Source: Daucus carota subsp. sativus (taxonomy: Eukaryota; Streptophyta; Magnoliopsida; Apiales; Apiaceae). From it: 64,000 nt of DNA. Positions 23,704-36,100 of the stretch are shown one piece after another. Numbering within the stretch: position 1 is the stretch's first letter; each line of letters opens with the position of its first letter. Location of the stretch: the NCBI RefSeq assembly GCF_001625215.2, contig NC_030381.2, positions 55,946,714 to 56,010,713 on the forward strand, in the 5' to 3' direction. A program made the position numbers and the translations under genes. The notes beneath the pieces were generated by a model. The model saw only the letters and a list, made by a program, of their open reading frames with translations, was not told the origin of the DNA and did not search any database.

Positions 23704-26536
23704 TAAGCGTAAGGGAGATAATTTGGTCGCATGGTCACATGGTCCAAAAGCTTATTATCCGTTGGATCGTATATTGAACAAATAAGTACCGTTAGATTAG
23801 AACAAAATTAACTTCTATTTCTATAAGGCAACTGATATGCATGTTTATAATTTCTATTCTGAATCCAAAACAAATTATGTGTTTCACATGTTTATGATTT
23901 TTTTAATCCAAGATAAATATTTTCTATCAGCTTTAATTGTAGAATCATATAAATTGCACCGTCACAAAATTATTTTTATCTAATATATTTTCAAATTAAT
24001 AAGCCTGATATTTTAATTCAAAATAAATATTTCCTACCAGTTTTAATTGTAGAATCATATAAATCGCACTGTCACAAAATTATTTTTATCAAATATATTT
24101 TAAAATTAGTAAGCCAAATTTAAATCATATTATAATAATTCTTATATAAAATACATTTATAAATATAATCTAATGGAAGTTGATGTCACATATTCTTCTC
24201 AATATATATTAAAATTTGATAGAAAAAATATAATACTTTGGCATGATACATAAGAGAAAAGTAATGGCTTGATTATAATAGTTTACTTGAAGCCATTAAT
24301 GAGTGTGACGGTGTATTTTACACCGCATCATCGGATGATCCAACATGTATAACCAGTTTTTTTTTACAGAAACAAGTAGAACCTATATATTTTTACAATA
24401 GTTCTAAATTACAAACAAATCATAATTTCAAATTTTATTTAAATGAAAATTTTAATTTATTATTTATAATTAAATTCTTTCACACCACTTACAATCAGTG
24501 TTGTAAAAAGCGGGAATCGGACTTAATTGGTGAAGTCACGAAACAAGGATTAATCGGAGATTAATTAAATTGATCAGAGATTAATCGGATTGATCGGTGA
24601 TTAATCGGATATTTAATTAGTTCGGTAAGCTACGGAACAGGGATTAATCGGTGATTAATCGTGATTAATCACCGACTTTTAGAACAGAGCTTACAATATA
24701 TTTAAAAAGTTTATAAATAATTAAAAAGTTCTCGTGCCTTGCATGTAAGGGAGATAATTTGGTCGCATGGTTCTATGGTCTAAAAGCTTATCATCCGTTG
24801 GATCGTATATTGAACAAATAAGCACCATTAGATTAGAACAAAATTAACTTCTTTTCTATAAGGTAACTGATAGCTATTTGGATGTTTATGATTTCTTTTC
24901 TGAATCCAAAACAAATTATGTTTTTCATGTGTTTATGATTTTTTTTTAATATAAAATAAATATTTGCCACCAGTTTTATTTGTAGAATCATATAAATCGC
25001 ATCATCTGTCTCAAAAAATATATGTATATAAATCGCACCGTCACAATTTTTATATAATACATTTTAAAATTAATAATCCGGATTTATTTGAGAAACGAAT
25101 ACAAAAACTTTTTCTTAATCCAAAACAGATTCTACCTTCTTATTGCATGTTTATGATTCCTTTTCTTAATTCAAAACAAATTATGTTTATCAATTTTAAT
25201 CTAGAACCATAAGTTAGAAAAATATTTAAATCACATTATAATAATTTTGATATAAAATACATTTATAAATATATTCTAATAAAAGTTGGCCTCACATATT
25301 CAACTCAAAATTTTATTAAAATTTGATAGAAAGAATTTAATACTTTGGCATGATACATACGAGAAAATGAATGACTTGATTACAATAATTTATTTGAAGT
25401 CATTAATGGTTGTGATTTTGTATTTACAACAGTTCTAACTTACAAACAAATCATAATATCAAATTTTATTTTATTGAAAATTTTGATTTATTATTTATAA
25501 ATTAAATTTTTCGCATCATTTAAAATATATTTAAATTTTTTTATAAATAATTAAAAAGCTTCCGTGCCTTGCACGGGTTATATATTTATATTTATATATA
25601 ATAAGCGTAAGGGAGATAATTTGGTCGCATGGTCCTATGGTCCAAAAGCTTATCAGTCGTTGGATCGTATATTGACCAAATAAGCACCGTTAGATTAGAA
25701 CAAAATTAAATTCTGTTCTATAAGGAAACTGACATCTACTTGCATGTTTATAATTCATTTTCTAAATCCAAAACAAATTCTATCTTTCATGTGTTTTTGG
25801 TTTTTTTTAATCTAAAATAAATATTTCCTACAAATTTTAATTGTAAAATCGTATAAATCGCACCGTCACAAAATTATTTTTATCCATCGGATCGTATATT
25901 GAATAAATAAGCACCGTTAGATTAGAACAAAATTAACTTCTGTTCCATAAGATAACTGATATCTACTTGCATGTTTATAATTCCTTTTCTGAATCCAAAA
26001 CAAATTCTGTATTTTCACGTGTTTATGATTTTTTTAATCCAAAATAAATATTTTCTACCAGTTTTATTTGTAGAATTATATAAATCGCACCGTTACAAAA
26101 TTATTTTTATCTAATATCTTTTTAAATTAATGAGCCCGATTTATGCGAGGAACGAATACAATAAAATTTTCTTAATCCAAAACAAATTCTACCATCTTAT
26201 TGCAGGTTTATGATTCATCTTCTTAATTCAAAACAAATTGTGTTTATCAAATTATAATTTCGAACCATAAAAGAATTTTAGAAAAATATTTAAATCACAT
26301 TATAATAATTCTAAAATAAAATACATTTATATATAATCTAATAGGAGTTGGCGTCACATATTCTACTTAAAATAATTTAAAATTTGATAGAAAAAAATTT
26401 AATACTTTGGCATGATACATACAATTTTAATTTATTATTTATAAATTAAATTTTTTCACACCATTTAATATATATATATTTAAAAAGTTTATAAATAATT
26501 AAAAAGCTCCCGTGCCTTGCACGAGTTATAAGCTAG
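23704..26536 (+). mobile_element. Head-to-tail Helitron-like array
   Basis: The unit AAGCGTAAGGGAGATAATTT starts at about 23704, 24743 (partial) and 25595, and a further partial unit begins near 25884. Each unit continues GGTCGCATGG ... TTGGATCGTATATTGA ... AGATTAGAACAAAATTAA. The units end in the short hairpin CCGTGCCTTGCACGGG (24730-24743 truncated, 25562-25577, and 26509-26524), and only the last is followed by CTAG at 26533-26536. A 3' hairpin a few bases before CTRR, with no inverted repeats, is the Helitron end pattern. No Rep/helicase is encoded. The 5' terminus (TC) was not located. Confidence 0.55.
24496..24689. mobile_element. Small CAGTG-type hAT element
   Basis: The 194-bp insertion begins CAGTGTTGTAAAAAGCGGG and ends CGACTTTTAGAACAGAG. 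It is flanked by an 8-bp duplication CTTACAAT (24488-24495 and 24690-24697). The interior is built of repeated GATTAATCGG motifs. It lies within the first unit of the Helitron-like array and is related to the elements at 39887 and 42073. Confidence 0.8.
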
Positions 26537-26814
26537 TATATTCTAACAAATTTATTTTGGTTTGAGTTAGTCGTATTACGAACATCCAGATTAAACGAAA
26601 AATATTTTGAAAAATCTATTTTGGACAAGCTAATCACGAGATTAATATTGTTACCACAAACCATGTTGAACTTAGTGAGTCTTGTAATGATTTTTGGGAT
26701 TTTGGCACTCTTATCATAATTTGAAATATTAATGTCTCAAATATCATAATCTACAAAAATGTTTTTTAATATTACTATTAACGTAATATTGCGTAGTATT
26801 GGATATAAAATCAA

Positions 26815-26960
26815 AATGTAATTTCATGTAATATTCTATTTGGGTTAAAATGATAAAACACTACACGATATAACATTTTGTTAGGTTTAAATAAATAGAA
26901 CGCTAATTCGTGTAGCGTTTTGTTTGGGTTAACTAAACCGAGCGCTATTTTGCATGTTTT
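26815..26960. repeat. Degenerate ~42-bp minisatellite
   Basis: About three and a half diverged units, each containing GGTTaAa.. and CGCTA-like motifs at roughly 42-bp spacing (26842, 26884, 26926). The minus-strand open frame across it reflects the repeat and is not a gene. Confidence 0.5.
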
Positions 26961-28159
26961 GCTAGAGTTAAGGGCAAACCCAACAGTGATCCAAAAATTC
27001 AAATTTGGGAAACATTATCCTAATTCTCCTTTAGCAGTGATTCAAAAAATGTCAAATTCGGATCAGTGAATAGTACTGATCCCAATTATTTTCCGTAACT
27101 ATTCATATCATTTTGAGATCTTTAAACTTCATTTTTCATTTCCTTAATTTTGAGTTGTTGATTTAAGTGCATCAATTAAAGATCGTTTTGAAGTTTCGGA
27201 TTCAGAAGTTGAGACGATTCTGATTGATGAAAGTGTTGAATTCCAAAAATTTCCAAGTCGATGTAAAAAATGAAAAACAAAAAGGCTCATATTGCACTTA
27301 GAGATGCATTAATTTAATATTTATGGTAAAAATATACTAATTTAAAAAATTAGTATACATCAATATATTTTATTTATTAAATCATCAGTAGAATCGTTTG
27401 CTGGGCCTGTCAATAATATTTCTGATAAGCATTACAAGTGAAGAATGATAAGTAGGAGATCGATGATGAAATAAGATAACAAGAGCATAATATATTATAA
27501 AATGTACTAAAACCAGACAGTGAACCAAGTTGTGGTGGAGAATGGAGATGAATCCAAACAATAATTTTCATTTCCCAGCACCACGATCTACATCGACCCC
27601 GCTGCCATTAATGACAAAAGGACCTGGACCTATACATTATTATTTTTTATTATTTTTACCAATAATAATTCAAGATTGAATGAATGTATGCGCGAATTAT
27701 TGTGTGAAAATATGAAGAAAGCATGTGAATATGAGACAAGACTGTACTTATATATGTATATAGGCAAAATTGTTTCCATTGAAAACTTTATTCATATTAG
27801 AGTTGTACTCGCCCCTTTAATATCATTTACATTATTACAGATCTATGAAATTTTATTCACGATTTTCATTCTCATTCGCGATCACTATCTTGTTACATAT
27901 CTTTACATGCATTACCAAATCTAGATGAAGAGGCACAGTGTTATTGTATAATGAGAAGTTGTGCTCTGATTCTTGGTTGTCCTATAGTGATCATCATATA
28001 TACTGGGTCAAAGTTGCCAGGTTGACCATGTTAATCTTGTCTGGCAATGTCTGCTAGACTGCTACTTGTTCATATATGCTCTGCTCTGCATATATAACAC
28101 CCAGTAGGTTAAACATTCTTACTATTTGTCTGCACTTGAATTCTTTAAACAGATTGGTT

Positions 28160-29130
28160 AGTTAAATTACCTGATGGTAACATACTAACATGAGTTGTGT
28201 AGAACAATCTGTGCAAAAACCAACAATACAATACGTGTGTTCGTGTGTGTGTGACAAAACAGTAGGCGTAAGGAGACAAAACAGAACGAAGGATATATGA
28301 ACGGAAATCCGAGTCCAGTGCGTAACTGTCTCCTTAAAGCGTATTTCGCCCTCACCGTGTGTGATGAACGATCGCCTCCCAGGATAAAACGGATTGAACG
28401 ATGAGCAAGCACCTTCGACGAACAAGAACAAGGCTGAGAACTATCACCGACGCGGCTAGGGTTTTGGACGTGAGAGGCTGTGTATTTTTCGTGAATACAA
28501 ACCCTAAACTATAATGAATATATATAGGCAATGCAAGACTTGTGCGCTACGCTTTGTAATTAATTAAAACGCGTTAATTAATTCACACGGTTATAAATTA
28601 AATCCGAAATCAAACTGTCAATTTAATTGAGCCCAAGCCCAGTGGAAAATTAAATTCAGCAAAACTAGTCCGTAATTCTTCGGGCCCAGATTTTGCTGCA
28701 TTCGTGTCCGCAGGTCGCACACACGGAAAAGCCCGAGGCTTGCGAAGCCACGAAACTCCCCTCGAAATCCCACAATTTGCACCCCCCCTGCGCGCACGTA
28801 GGTGGTGGAGCATAACTTACTAACACAAGTTAAACACTACAAGAGTGTTCTACTATATAAACCCATTAAAGGCCCATATTCTTTTCTATGTGGGATACTT
28901 GCTCTTTTTTCTAATTTTCCACTACCAAGGAAGCAACTTTGGATCATCACAACTCATCCATTCCTTAGTCGTTTTGAGTGAATAAACATGCATTGGAAAG
29001 CTCTCTCGGAGGAGAACATAATCCAAGCATAACCCGCCACGAGCACGTAGCCGAGCCTCACTCAAATTGGTGCTCAAAATGACAAACTTCCAACAAGTTG
29101 TTCCAACAAAGACTTACGCGACAAGGTTAG
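28160..29130 (-). mobile_element. Possible LTR-retrotransposon LTR remnant
   Basis: On the minus strand the segment around 28330-28400 (GGAGGCGATCG ... GAGGGCGAAATACGCTTTAA) resembles R/U5 sequence of Copia-type LTRs as I remember them. The GC content is higher than in the surroundings, and there is a TATATAAAC-like box near 28855. No second LTR, primer-binding site or coding region was found. It could instead be a relic 5' leader of a lost gene. Confidence 0.3.
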
Positions 29131-30240
29131 TTAATTCATTGATTTCCGGTTTCAGAATATGCTTACAGCATGGTTTAACCAAACTAATCGATGATTAGTG
29201 TGAATTAATTCCCTCTCATTATGCTTAATTGCTTGTGGGCATGGCACGTTAATCTCTTTTGCCACCTAACTCAGCAGGCGTACAATTATGGAGCAAACCC
29301 TCCATGTTTTCAGACTTTATCCCTTTCTTTATTATTGGGCCGGGCCGGGAGCATCTGTTTTACGTCCCAGTCTGTTAAAATAACTCCATATCTTTTATTT
29401 GGGCTATAATTGGTCCAATCTTAAGATTGATAAAGGCCCTAACCGTGCCCAACGACTCGTGGATGGACCCGAAATTCTTAGAACAGATTTTGGTGCACGT
29501 TATCAGTCTCCTCACGTTTATTAACTGACTAACAGTAATCAAGCATGGAACAAACACAAACAGACTTGCAAGTTGCAACACTAACTCACCCTCCCATTTC
29601 ATAGCATACAATATACATCATCTATTTACAATAATCATATTGACTATATATTTTCTTTATATGCGAAATTTGATATTTTTCATCCAAGGAAAATGTCTTC
29701 ACATACCTATTAGGAATTAGGATCCTTGGATTCGGGGTATTTTGAAATTAGATTCATTCGTTCCAAATGATGTTTGGTTCAAAGAAAAAATGAATTTTAA
29801 AATTCATACTTCAAAACCAAAGATATGAGTTTTTAATAAATAAGTGGACGTAAGAGAGAAAAGAGTGAACTTTATTTCTTATTTTTTTATTTATTATTTA
29901 AGCAATTAAGTATAAATATATATTACAAAATTAAATCAATAATATAAAATAAGTTCTGACAATAATTTTATTATGTTTTTAATTAACTTAACTTTATAAC
30001 TTTACTTTTCATAAAATTGAATATATTAATTATGATATATAAAATATGATATCTCAAATTCATGTCACTTTAATTTTTTTTTATCCTAAATTCATATTTA
30101 AGGCCGTCGAGCTCTTTCAGTTCTTTTATTGTTTTGAGTATTCTCTTTTCATCTCCGTGAAGGCGTGAATAAAACTTGTGAAGAAGGGCAGTCGCATTGA
30201 AGTTTCCGCAATTTCTAACACAACATTTGTGGTATAAGAG

Positions 30241-30869
30241 TAGGGTTAAAAATGGGGTGGGGAAAACGGGGAACCCGCCCTAACCCGCCCCGAATGGAGC
30301 AGATCCGCCCCGCTAATATGGGGAATGGGGCAGTGACGGGGAATGATTTTCTACCCCGCCAAAATATGGGGCAAGTATGGTATTTGTTGAATTCCCGCGG
30401 GGATTCCCCGCCCCGCCCCGCATATATTTAAAATAAATAAATAATTATATTTAATATAATATATTTATTATATTTAATATAATATATTTATTATATTTAA
30501 TATAATATATTTGTTATATTTAATATTATTATTTTTAATACACAAAACTATAATTTTACAATGTATAACATGCCTCTTTGATTTCTATTATAATTAGTTT
30601 TTTGCTTTTTATATACATGTCTCGTATATTATTATTAAATTCTGAAAAAAAAATTACTTAATTTTAAAGTAATTATTTAAAGTGTAATATTATAGAAGCG
30701 GGGCGGGGCGGGGCGGGGCGAAATTATATTAAGTCCCCGGTGGGGCGGGGATGGGGATTAAAAATAAATCCCCGCGGGGAATGGGGCGGGGATGGGGCAG
30801 GAAATTATTATGTGGGGCGGGGTTGGGAAATGAAGTCCCCGCCCCGAACCTGCCCCATTTTTAACCCTA
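30241..30869. mobile_element. Non-autonomous hAT element, second copy
   Basis: The 629-bp element begins TAGGGTTAAAAATGGGG and ends CCCCATTTTTAACCCTA, flanked by a perfect 8-bp duplication TATAAGAG (30233-30240 and 30870-30877). It is collinear with the copy at 18866-19435, including the GC-rich arms and ATTTAATATAAT core. The 3' duplication overlaps the left terminus of a Tourist-like element, so this hAT copy inserted exactly at that element's edge. Confidence 0.88.
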
Positions 30870-30874
30870 TATAA

Positions 30875-31657
30875 GAGCATCTCCAATGGGAGGTGCCAAG
30901 AGGGGTGCCAATGTCATGTGGCATGATATGAACCGGCACTCTCGTTGGCACCTCCATTGGAGATGTTGGAGTGCTATTAGAGCAAATCCAATGCTAGATA
31001 CTATATATTTATTGCTATTGATATAATATAGCACCAAAAAGTGTTTTTTGGTGCTAAAATAAAACTTGCCTCCAATGCTAAGTTCTATAACTAGTTTCAA
31101 ATTTAACCAACTCATCAACTTTTACCTAACTTCTACATGGAACCTACTCATTAACTTTTACCTAACTCATTAATTCATTAATTAGTTTTCAATTTCTAGT
31201 TATTGATGATGTGGCAACATAGATGGATCCATCCTTGGTTTCAAATATAGAACCAATGATGCATCTAAGCATGGATGCATCCAAACATAGCACCCATTTG
31301 GAATTGAGTTTTTTTACTTTTGATGCTATAATATAGGAATAGAATCAAGTATAGTTTTGCATTGGAGTTGCTCTTAGGGTGCCAAGTGAGTTAGCTTTGG
31401 GGTGCCAAAAGTTGGCAACGGTGTCAACTTCATTTGTGGTTCCAATAATACATAAAATATAGATTTGTGGTCCCAATGATACATAAAATATTATTTCTCT
31501 ATTAACACAATTGACATCTTGGAGTGTCAACTATTGGAGTGAATTTTGAAAGAAGAGTGCTAAAAATGATTTAGAAAAGTATAAATCTAAAAAATAATAT
31601 TTTGAATTATGTGTCAAAATTGACCCCCTAGAAGAGTGTCAATCATTGGAGATGCTC
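30875..31657. mobile_element. Tourist/PIF-Harbinger-like MITE (outer)
   Basis: Termini GAGCATCTCCAATGG and CATTGGAGATGCTC are inverted repeats flanked by TAA (30872-30874 and 31658-31660). The inner arms contain repeated GGTGCCAA/TTGGCACC motifs. The element is split by a second MITE at 30980-31373. No transposase is present. Confidence 0.75.
30980..31373. mobile_element. Tourist-like MITE nested in the outer MITE
   Basis: Termini GAGCAAATCCAATGC and GCATTGGAGTTGCTC form an inverted repeat flanked by TTA (30977-30979, 31374-31376). The 394-bp body is non-coding. The arms of the outer element resume on either side. Confidence 0.78.
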
Positions 31658-32492
31658 TAATGCGGCCCGGAAAGAGGGCACGTTTTACTGAAATATGAAT
31701 TAAGCAACAAGGACAGTTCAGATATCATTTGTTTGGTAGAAGAACCGGTGGCATAATATGATTCGTGTTCTTGAACTAGTCACGAGCAGTTTGACATAAT
31801 TTCAAAAAATAAAACATATTTAATTGTTTTTTAAATTTTTATTTAATGAATATTTAATATTCTCATTTTCAGAATCAAATTATTTTTTTAATATACACAC
31901 ATATATGTATACGTGTTTTCCAGATATAAATAAATTATTTTTGAAAAATATGATAAACCAAAAGGGACATATAACTTGTATCCTACGATAATATATTATT
32001 GCTGAGATAAAATGGAGTTGTATCGATAGATGTAGTTACTTTTACCTCATTCGCTTTATTTACATAAACAATTAATCGAGTTGATTAAATAATAAAAATG
32101 TAGCGGATAGAAAAATAAAAATGCAAATAAGAAGTGGATATCAATATCATCTATCCTCCCTTGTATATACTCATTTTGTTAGATAATTATAAAATCACAA
32201 TACTATCCATTTATAGAATACTTGTTTATCGAGATTACACATTAGATAAATCAAGACTCCTCCTACCATAATTTAGATGATTCACTTGTAAAAAGAAAAT
32301 ATCTAAAATGAACCGAGTCTTTCTCTTTTCGGTATATCAACTACTAGATTTCAGAGTTATTTCTTATATTTTTCATTTTTTATATCCATCTGCATTAACA
32401 TTATGAGGAGTAAAGCAGTCATTTAATAATCTTTAATATAAGTAAAATTAGCAAATATGTCAAAGTAAACATTAGTGAAACAATTTACTTAT

Positions 32493-32808
32493 GGGTCCTG
32501 TTCCTTGCCAACCGGTTGCCGGGAAAGGGTTATCTAACACACTGTACGGGGGCCATTAGATTTAGATTTCAAGGGCTCAGATCCAATTTTGAGTTTGGAA
32601 TGCATCCGCGGATATTATCCGCGGAAAGGGGAACTCCCATTCCGCGGATAATATCCGCGGAAAGGAAAATTTCCCTTCCGCGGTTATTTATAGCGGATCC
32701 TTTGAAAACTCAAATTGGATCTGAGCCCTTGAAATCTAAATCTAATGGCCCCCGTACAGTGTGTTAGATAACCCCTTCCCGGCAACCGGTTGGCAAGGAA
32801 CATGACCC
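32493..32808. mobile_element. Mutator-like MITE with ~100-bp inverted repeats
   Basis: The 316-bp element has ends GGGTCCTGTTCCTTGCCAAC and its complement with few mismatches, and a perfect 9-bp duplication TTTACTTAT (32484-32492 and 32809-32817), as for Mutator-like elements. Arms of about 100 bp are nearly identical. The centre carries two copies of an almost palindromic CCGCGGATATTATCCGCGG-type motif. It lies about 385 bp upstream of the carboxypeptidase start codon, within its likely promoter. Confidence 0.88.
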
Positions 32809-33193
32809 TTTACTTATTGCATTACATATTCACAATAATCAAAAGATTCCGATTGCAGGGGGAGTAAATCTCGATTAATCCCGTCAAAACCAATGAAGAC
32901 TAGTAGTACTACTCGTATTAGAAGCTTTCCGTTGAGCCAGTTAAATCGGAGCACACACAAAAAGGAATTCCACTGAATTTGAAGTAGCTTGCAAGCCAAC
33001 TTTACCAAAGCTGCTGAGCTGACGAATGACGATGATGACCCACACCACATAATTAATTACCAGTACTTCTTAGTAACTGCCGAACCAAACAAGTAGTGAG
33101 TGATATTTATGGATCCCCCACTACCAAAACTCCCTTATTAACAATTCAAATACTACGACTACCATTTTATCTCTTCCCCTCCTCATTTGAGCG

Positions 33194-36100
33194 ATGACTG
33201 TGAATACATTTTTATCCATTTTTATTTTCTGCATTTTATTATGCTTCGGCCTCATTCAATCCGCTCCTGAAACGGCTTTGGTCACTCATCTTCCTGGTTT
33301 CAATGGAGCTTTTCCTTCCAAACACTATTCAGGGTTGCTAATACTCTACTATTTCTTTTATTTGTTTTTTAATTTTGTTTTTGATGATGCTTTAATTCTT
33401 TTTTATGTTGTTTGGATTGGATTAGGTATGTGCCAATAGGTGCAGCTGATGGGAAGAAATTGTTTTACTATTTTGTTCTTTCTGAGAGAAACCCAACGGA
33501 GGATCCTGTTGTTCTCTGGCTTAATGGCGGCCCAGGTTGCTCCAGCTTTGATGGCTTTGTATATGAGCACGGTATGCTTCTTTCTTTATTCCCATCCCCT
33601 ATTCACTTTCTTCTATGTTATGAGAATGATTTAATTATAGTGCTATCTATTTCTGATCAATGTAACTGATTAATATTTCGGGGTTTTATCAAACAAGGGT
33701 CGATGCACAATCTTTCTTTCTGTGTTGTTCTGCGTGTGGTCTTGAATTAGTTTTGTATGGGTGTTTCAATTGAATTAGACATTTCTTATTTGCTCTAGTT
33801 TATGGGTGTTTTACTTGAATTAGACATATCCTTTTTCTGCTTCATGGATACTGTAGATTGAGTTCTATTTGTGATCAGGGTTTGAATCTGATCAGTTTCC
33901 TTACCTCCAATCCACCACATGTTGCTATTTGTCCTTATCTTCCATTATAATTGCGTGTATGTTGTTGAGGTAGCAATACTCTTGAAACCTTGTGGTGTCA
34001 GGAGGATGACTCAATTGGATTATATATCCCTTTCAACATATGTGATATTCCCAGATTGCTAAGTTCAATACTAGTGTACGGTGTTCCAAGTCTAGACTAG
34101 TAATACTTCCAAGTTTCTTCATCAATTAACTTTAGCTTCGTAAAGATTCTTGAAATTAAGTGCTGAAAGCGAGTGTCATGATGCACTACCCAATTTATCT
34201 CTTTTACAATTCCATCTCTTTCATGTTTATCAGTTTATGTAATCTATCTTTTTATTGTACTTTAGTAAATTAAAGATTTAATCATATGTAGGACGCACAA
34301 ATTGTAAACAAAAAGGTAAAGGAAAACACTTTATTATTTGAATAAGTGCGCAAGATAATATGTATGACTATGTTCTGCAGGTCCCTTTAATTTTGAAAAG
34401 GGAGATTCACAGAATAGCCTTCCCAAACTTCATCTGAATCCTTACAGCTGGTCCAAGGTTATAATCTAACTAGTGAAAGTAAAATCCGTTTCTTTACATG
34501 ATGAGCAGGAGCCCCCCTCCCCCCCAAAAAAAAAAACACATACAGTCACACACACACACATGTGTGTGTCATTGCCTAAATGTGATCTTTGGTTAATGGC
34601 TTTTGCCTTCCAGGTCTCCAACATCATATATTTAGACTCTCCTGCTGGTGTTGGATTCTCATATTCTGGAAATGAAAGTGACTACATAACTGGAGACCAA
34701 AAAACCGCTATTGACTCTCACAAATTTCTCCTTAAGGTATGTAGTATGTAAAATTAGAGGTAGAGGATAACAGAGCATACAAGTCTGTTAATATTATTAG
34801 AGAAAATGGGAGGTGAGTGGCTACTTACTCCTAAATGGGACCAGGTTTACTTAAGGTTCAAAATTATGAGTAGGAAATAGCATTCCTCTCAAAGGTGCCA
34901 CTCTTCTACCTCGTAGTATAGGACAATTAACAGTATTATTATTGTTTTTGTAATTCTATTGTCTGGAGCATCTAGCTAACTGCTGCTTTTGTGCTTAGTG
35001 GTTTGAGCTGTACCCAGAGTTTCTTGACAATCCATTTTATATTGTCGGTGAATCATATGCGGGAATATACGTACCAACCCTGTCCTTTGAAGTGGTCAAA
35101 GGTACTGCTTTAAATATTTGAACCCGCATATCCTCTGAGGGAAATACCTAACTTAAATTCGGGGTGTTTTTGTAGGTATTGATGCCAATGTAAAGCCTGC
35201 AGTGAATTTTAAGGTATGTCAAATGTTCTTTTTTCTCCTTAATCCTATGTTTTCAGCTGCAACTTAGATATGTCATATATACAGGGTTATATGGTTGGAA
35301 ATGGATGTACTGATGACAAATTTGATGGTAATGCTCTTGTTCCATTTGCACATGGAATGGGCCTCATTTCAGATGAACTTTATCAGGTGTGTGACTTTTC
35401 TATTGTGTTTAAAGGTATACAAAAGGAAAATACAGATATCACGGCTAAGATATATTTAAACCTTACTTGTACCATCTTCCATGAAGACGAAATATCTACA
35501 TTACTTTATGTTGTTGGATCCAGTGATCATCTTCTAATAATAGATCGCCATGTAATTGTTTTATACAAATTTAATTAACGTATTACACTTGTAGGAGCTT
35601 TATATGGCACCATCTAAGACACACAATTGCAAAGTTGTCTTTTATCACCTTTTTTAACTTCTTTATGCTTATTAGTTATTACATGTTACAGGAGGTTATT
35701 ACTGAGTGTCAGGGAAATTTTTATAATCCTGCAAATGACAACTGTGAAAGCAAACTTGGGAAAGTTGATCGTGTAAGAGACTGTTTTTTTTTTTTTTTTT
35801 GATCTTTACATACATTGTCCTTTAAACTTCTTTTGTGATTTTATGAGTGCAGGAAATCTCGGGTTTAAACATTTACGATATTCTTGAACCATGTTATCAT
35901 GGCTCAGAGAATAAAATCACAACTGTTACCACGAGATTGCCGCAAAGCTTTAGGAAATTGGGGGAGACGGAAAGACCTCTTCCCGTGAGAACAAGAATGT
36001 TTGGCCGTGCATGGCCATTAAGAGCTACGGTGAGGGATGGAATTGTTCCAACTTGGCCCCAACTTCTGAACAGTGGAAATGTCCCATGCACAGTAAGTAC

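Larger units (their letters stand above)
23436..33193. other. Nearly 10-kb gene-free, transposon-rich spacer
   Basis: No protein gene is recognised. The stretch contains a Helitron-like tandem array (23704-26536) with a small hAT inside it, a degenerate minisatellite (about 26815-26960), an LTR-like segment (about 28160-29130), a three-element nest (30241-31660) and a Mutator-like element (32493-32808). The remaining sequence is AT-rich and unassigned. Confidence 0.65.

Noticed and set aside
24496-24689. CRISPR-like array from repeated GATTAATCGG motifs
   Set aside because: The motifs are subterminal repeats of a hAT element with irregular spacing in a plant genome; similar motifs occur at 39887 and 42073.
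28162-28431. 89-codon and overlapping 75-codon minus-strand frames
   Set aside because: They overlap in different frames, have no domain, and fall in the LTR-like or relic segment.
35897-36091. Minus-strand frame opposite carboxypeptidase exon 9
   Set aside because: It is a shadow of a long, well-supported plus-strand exon.
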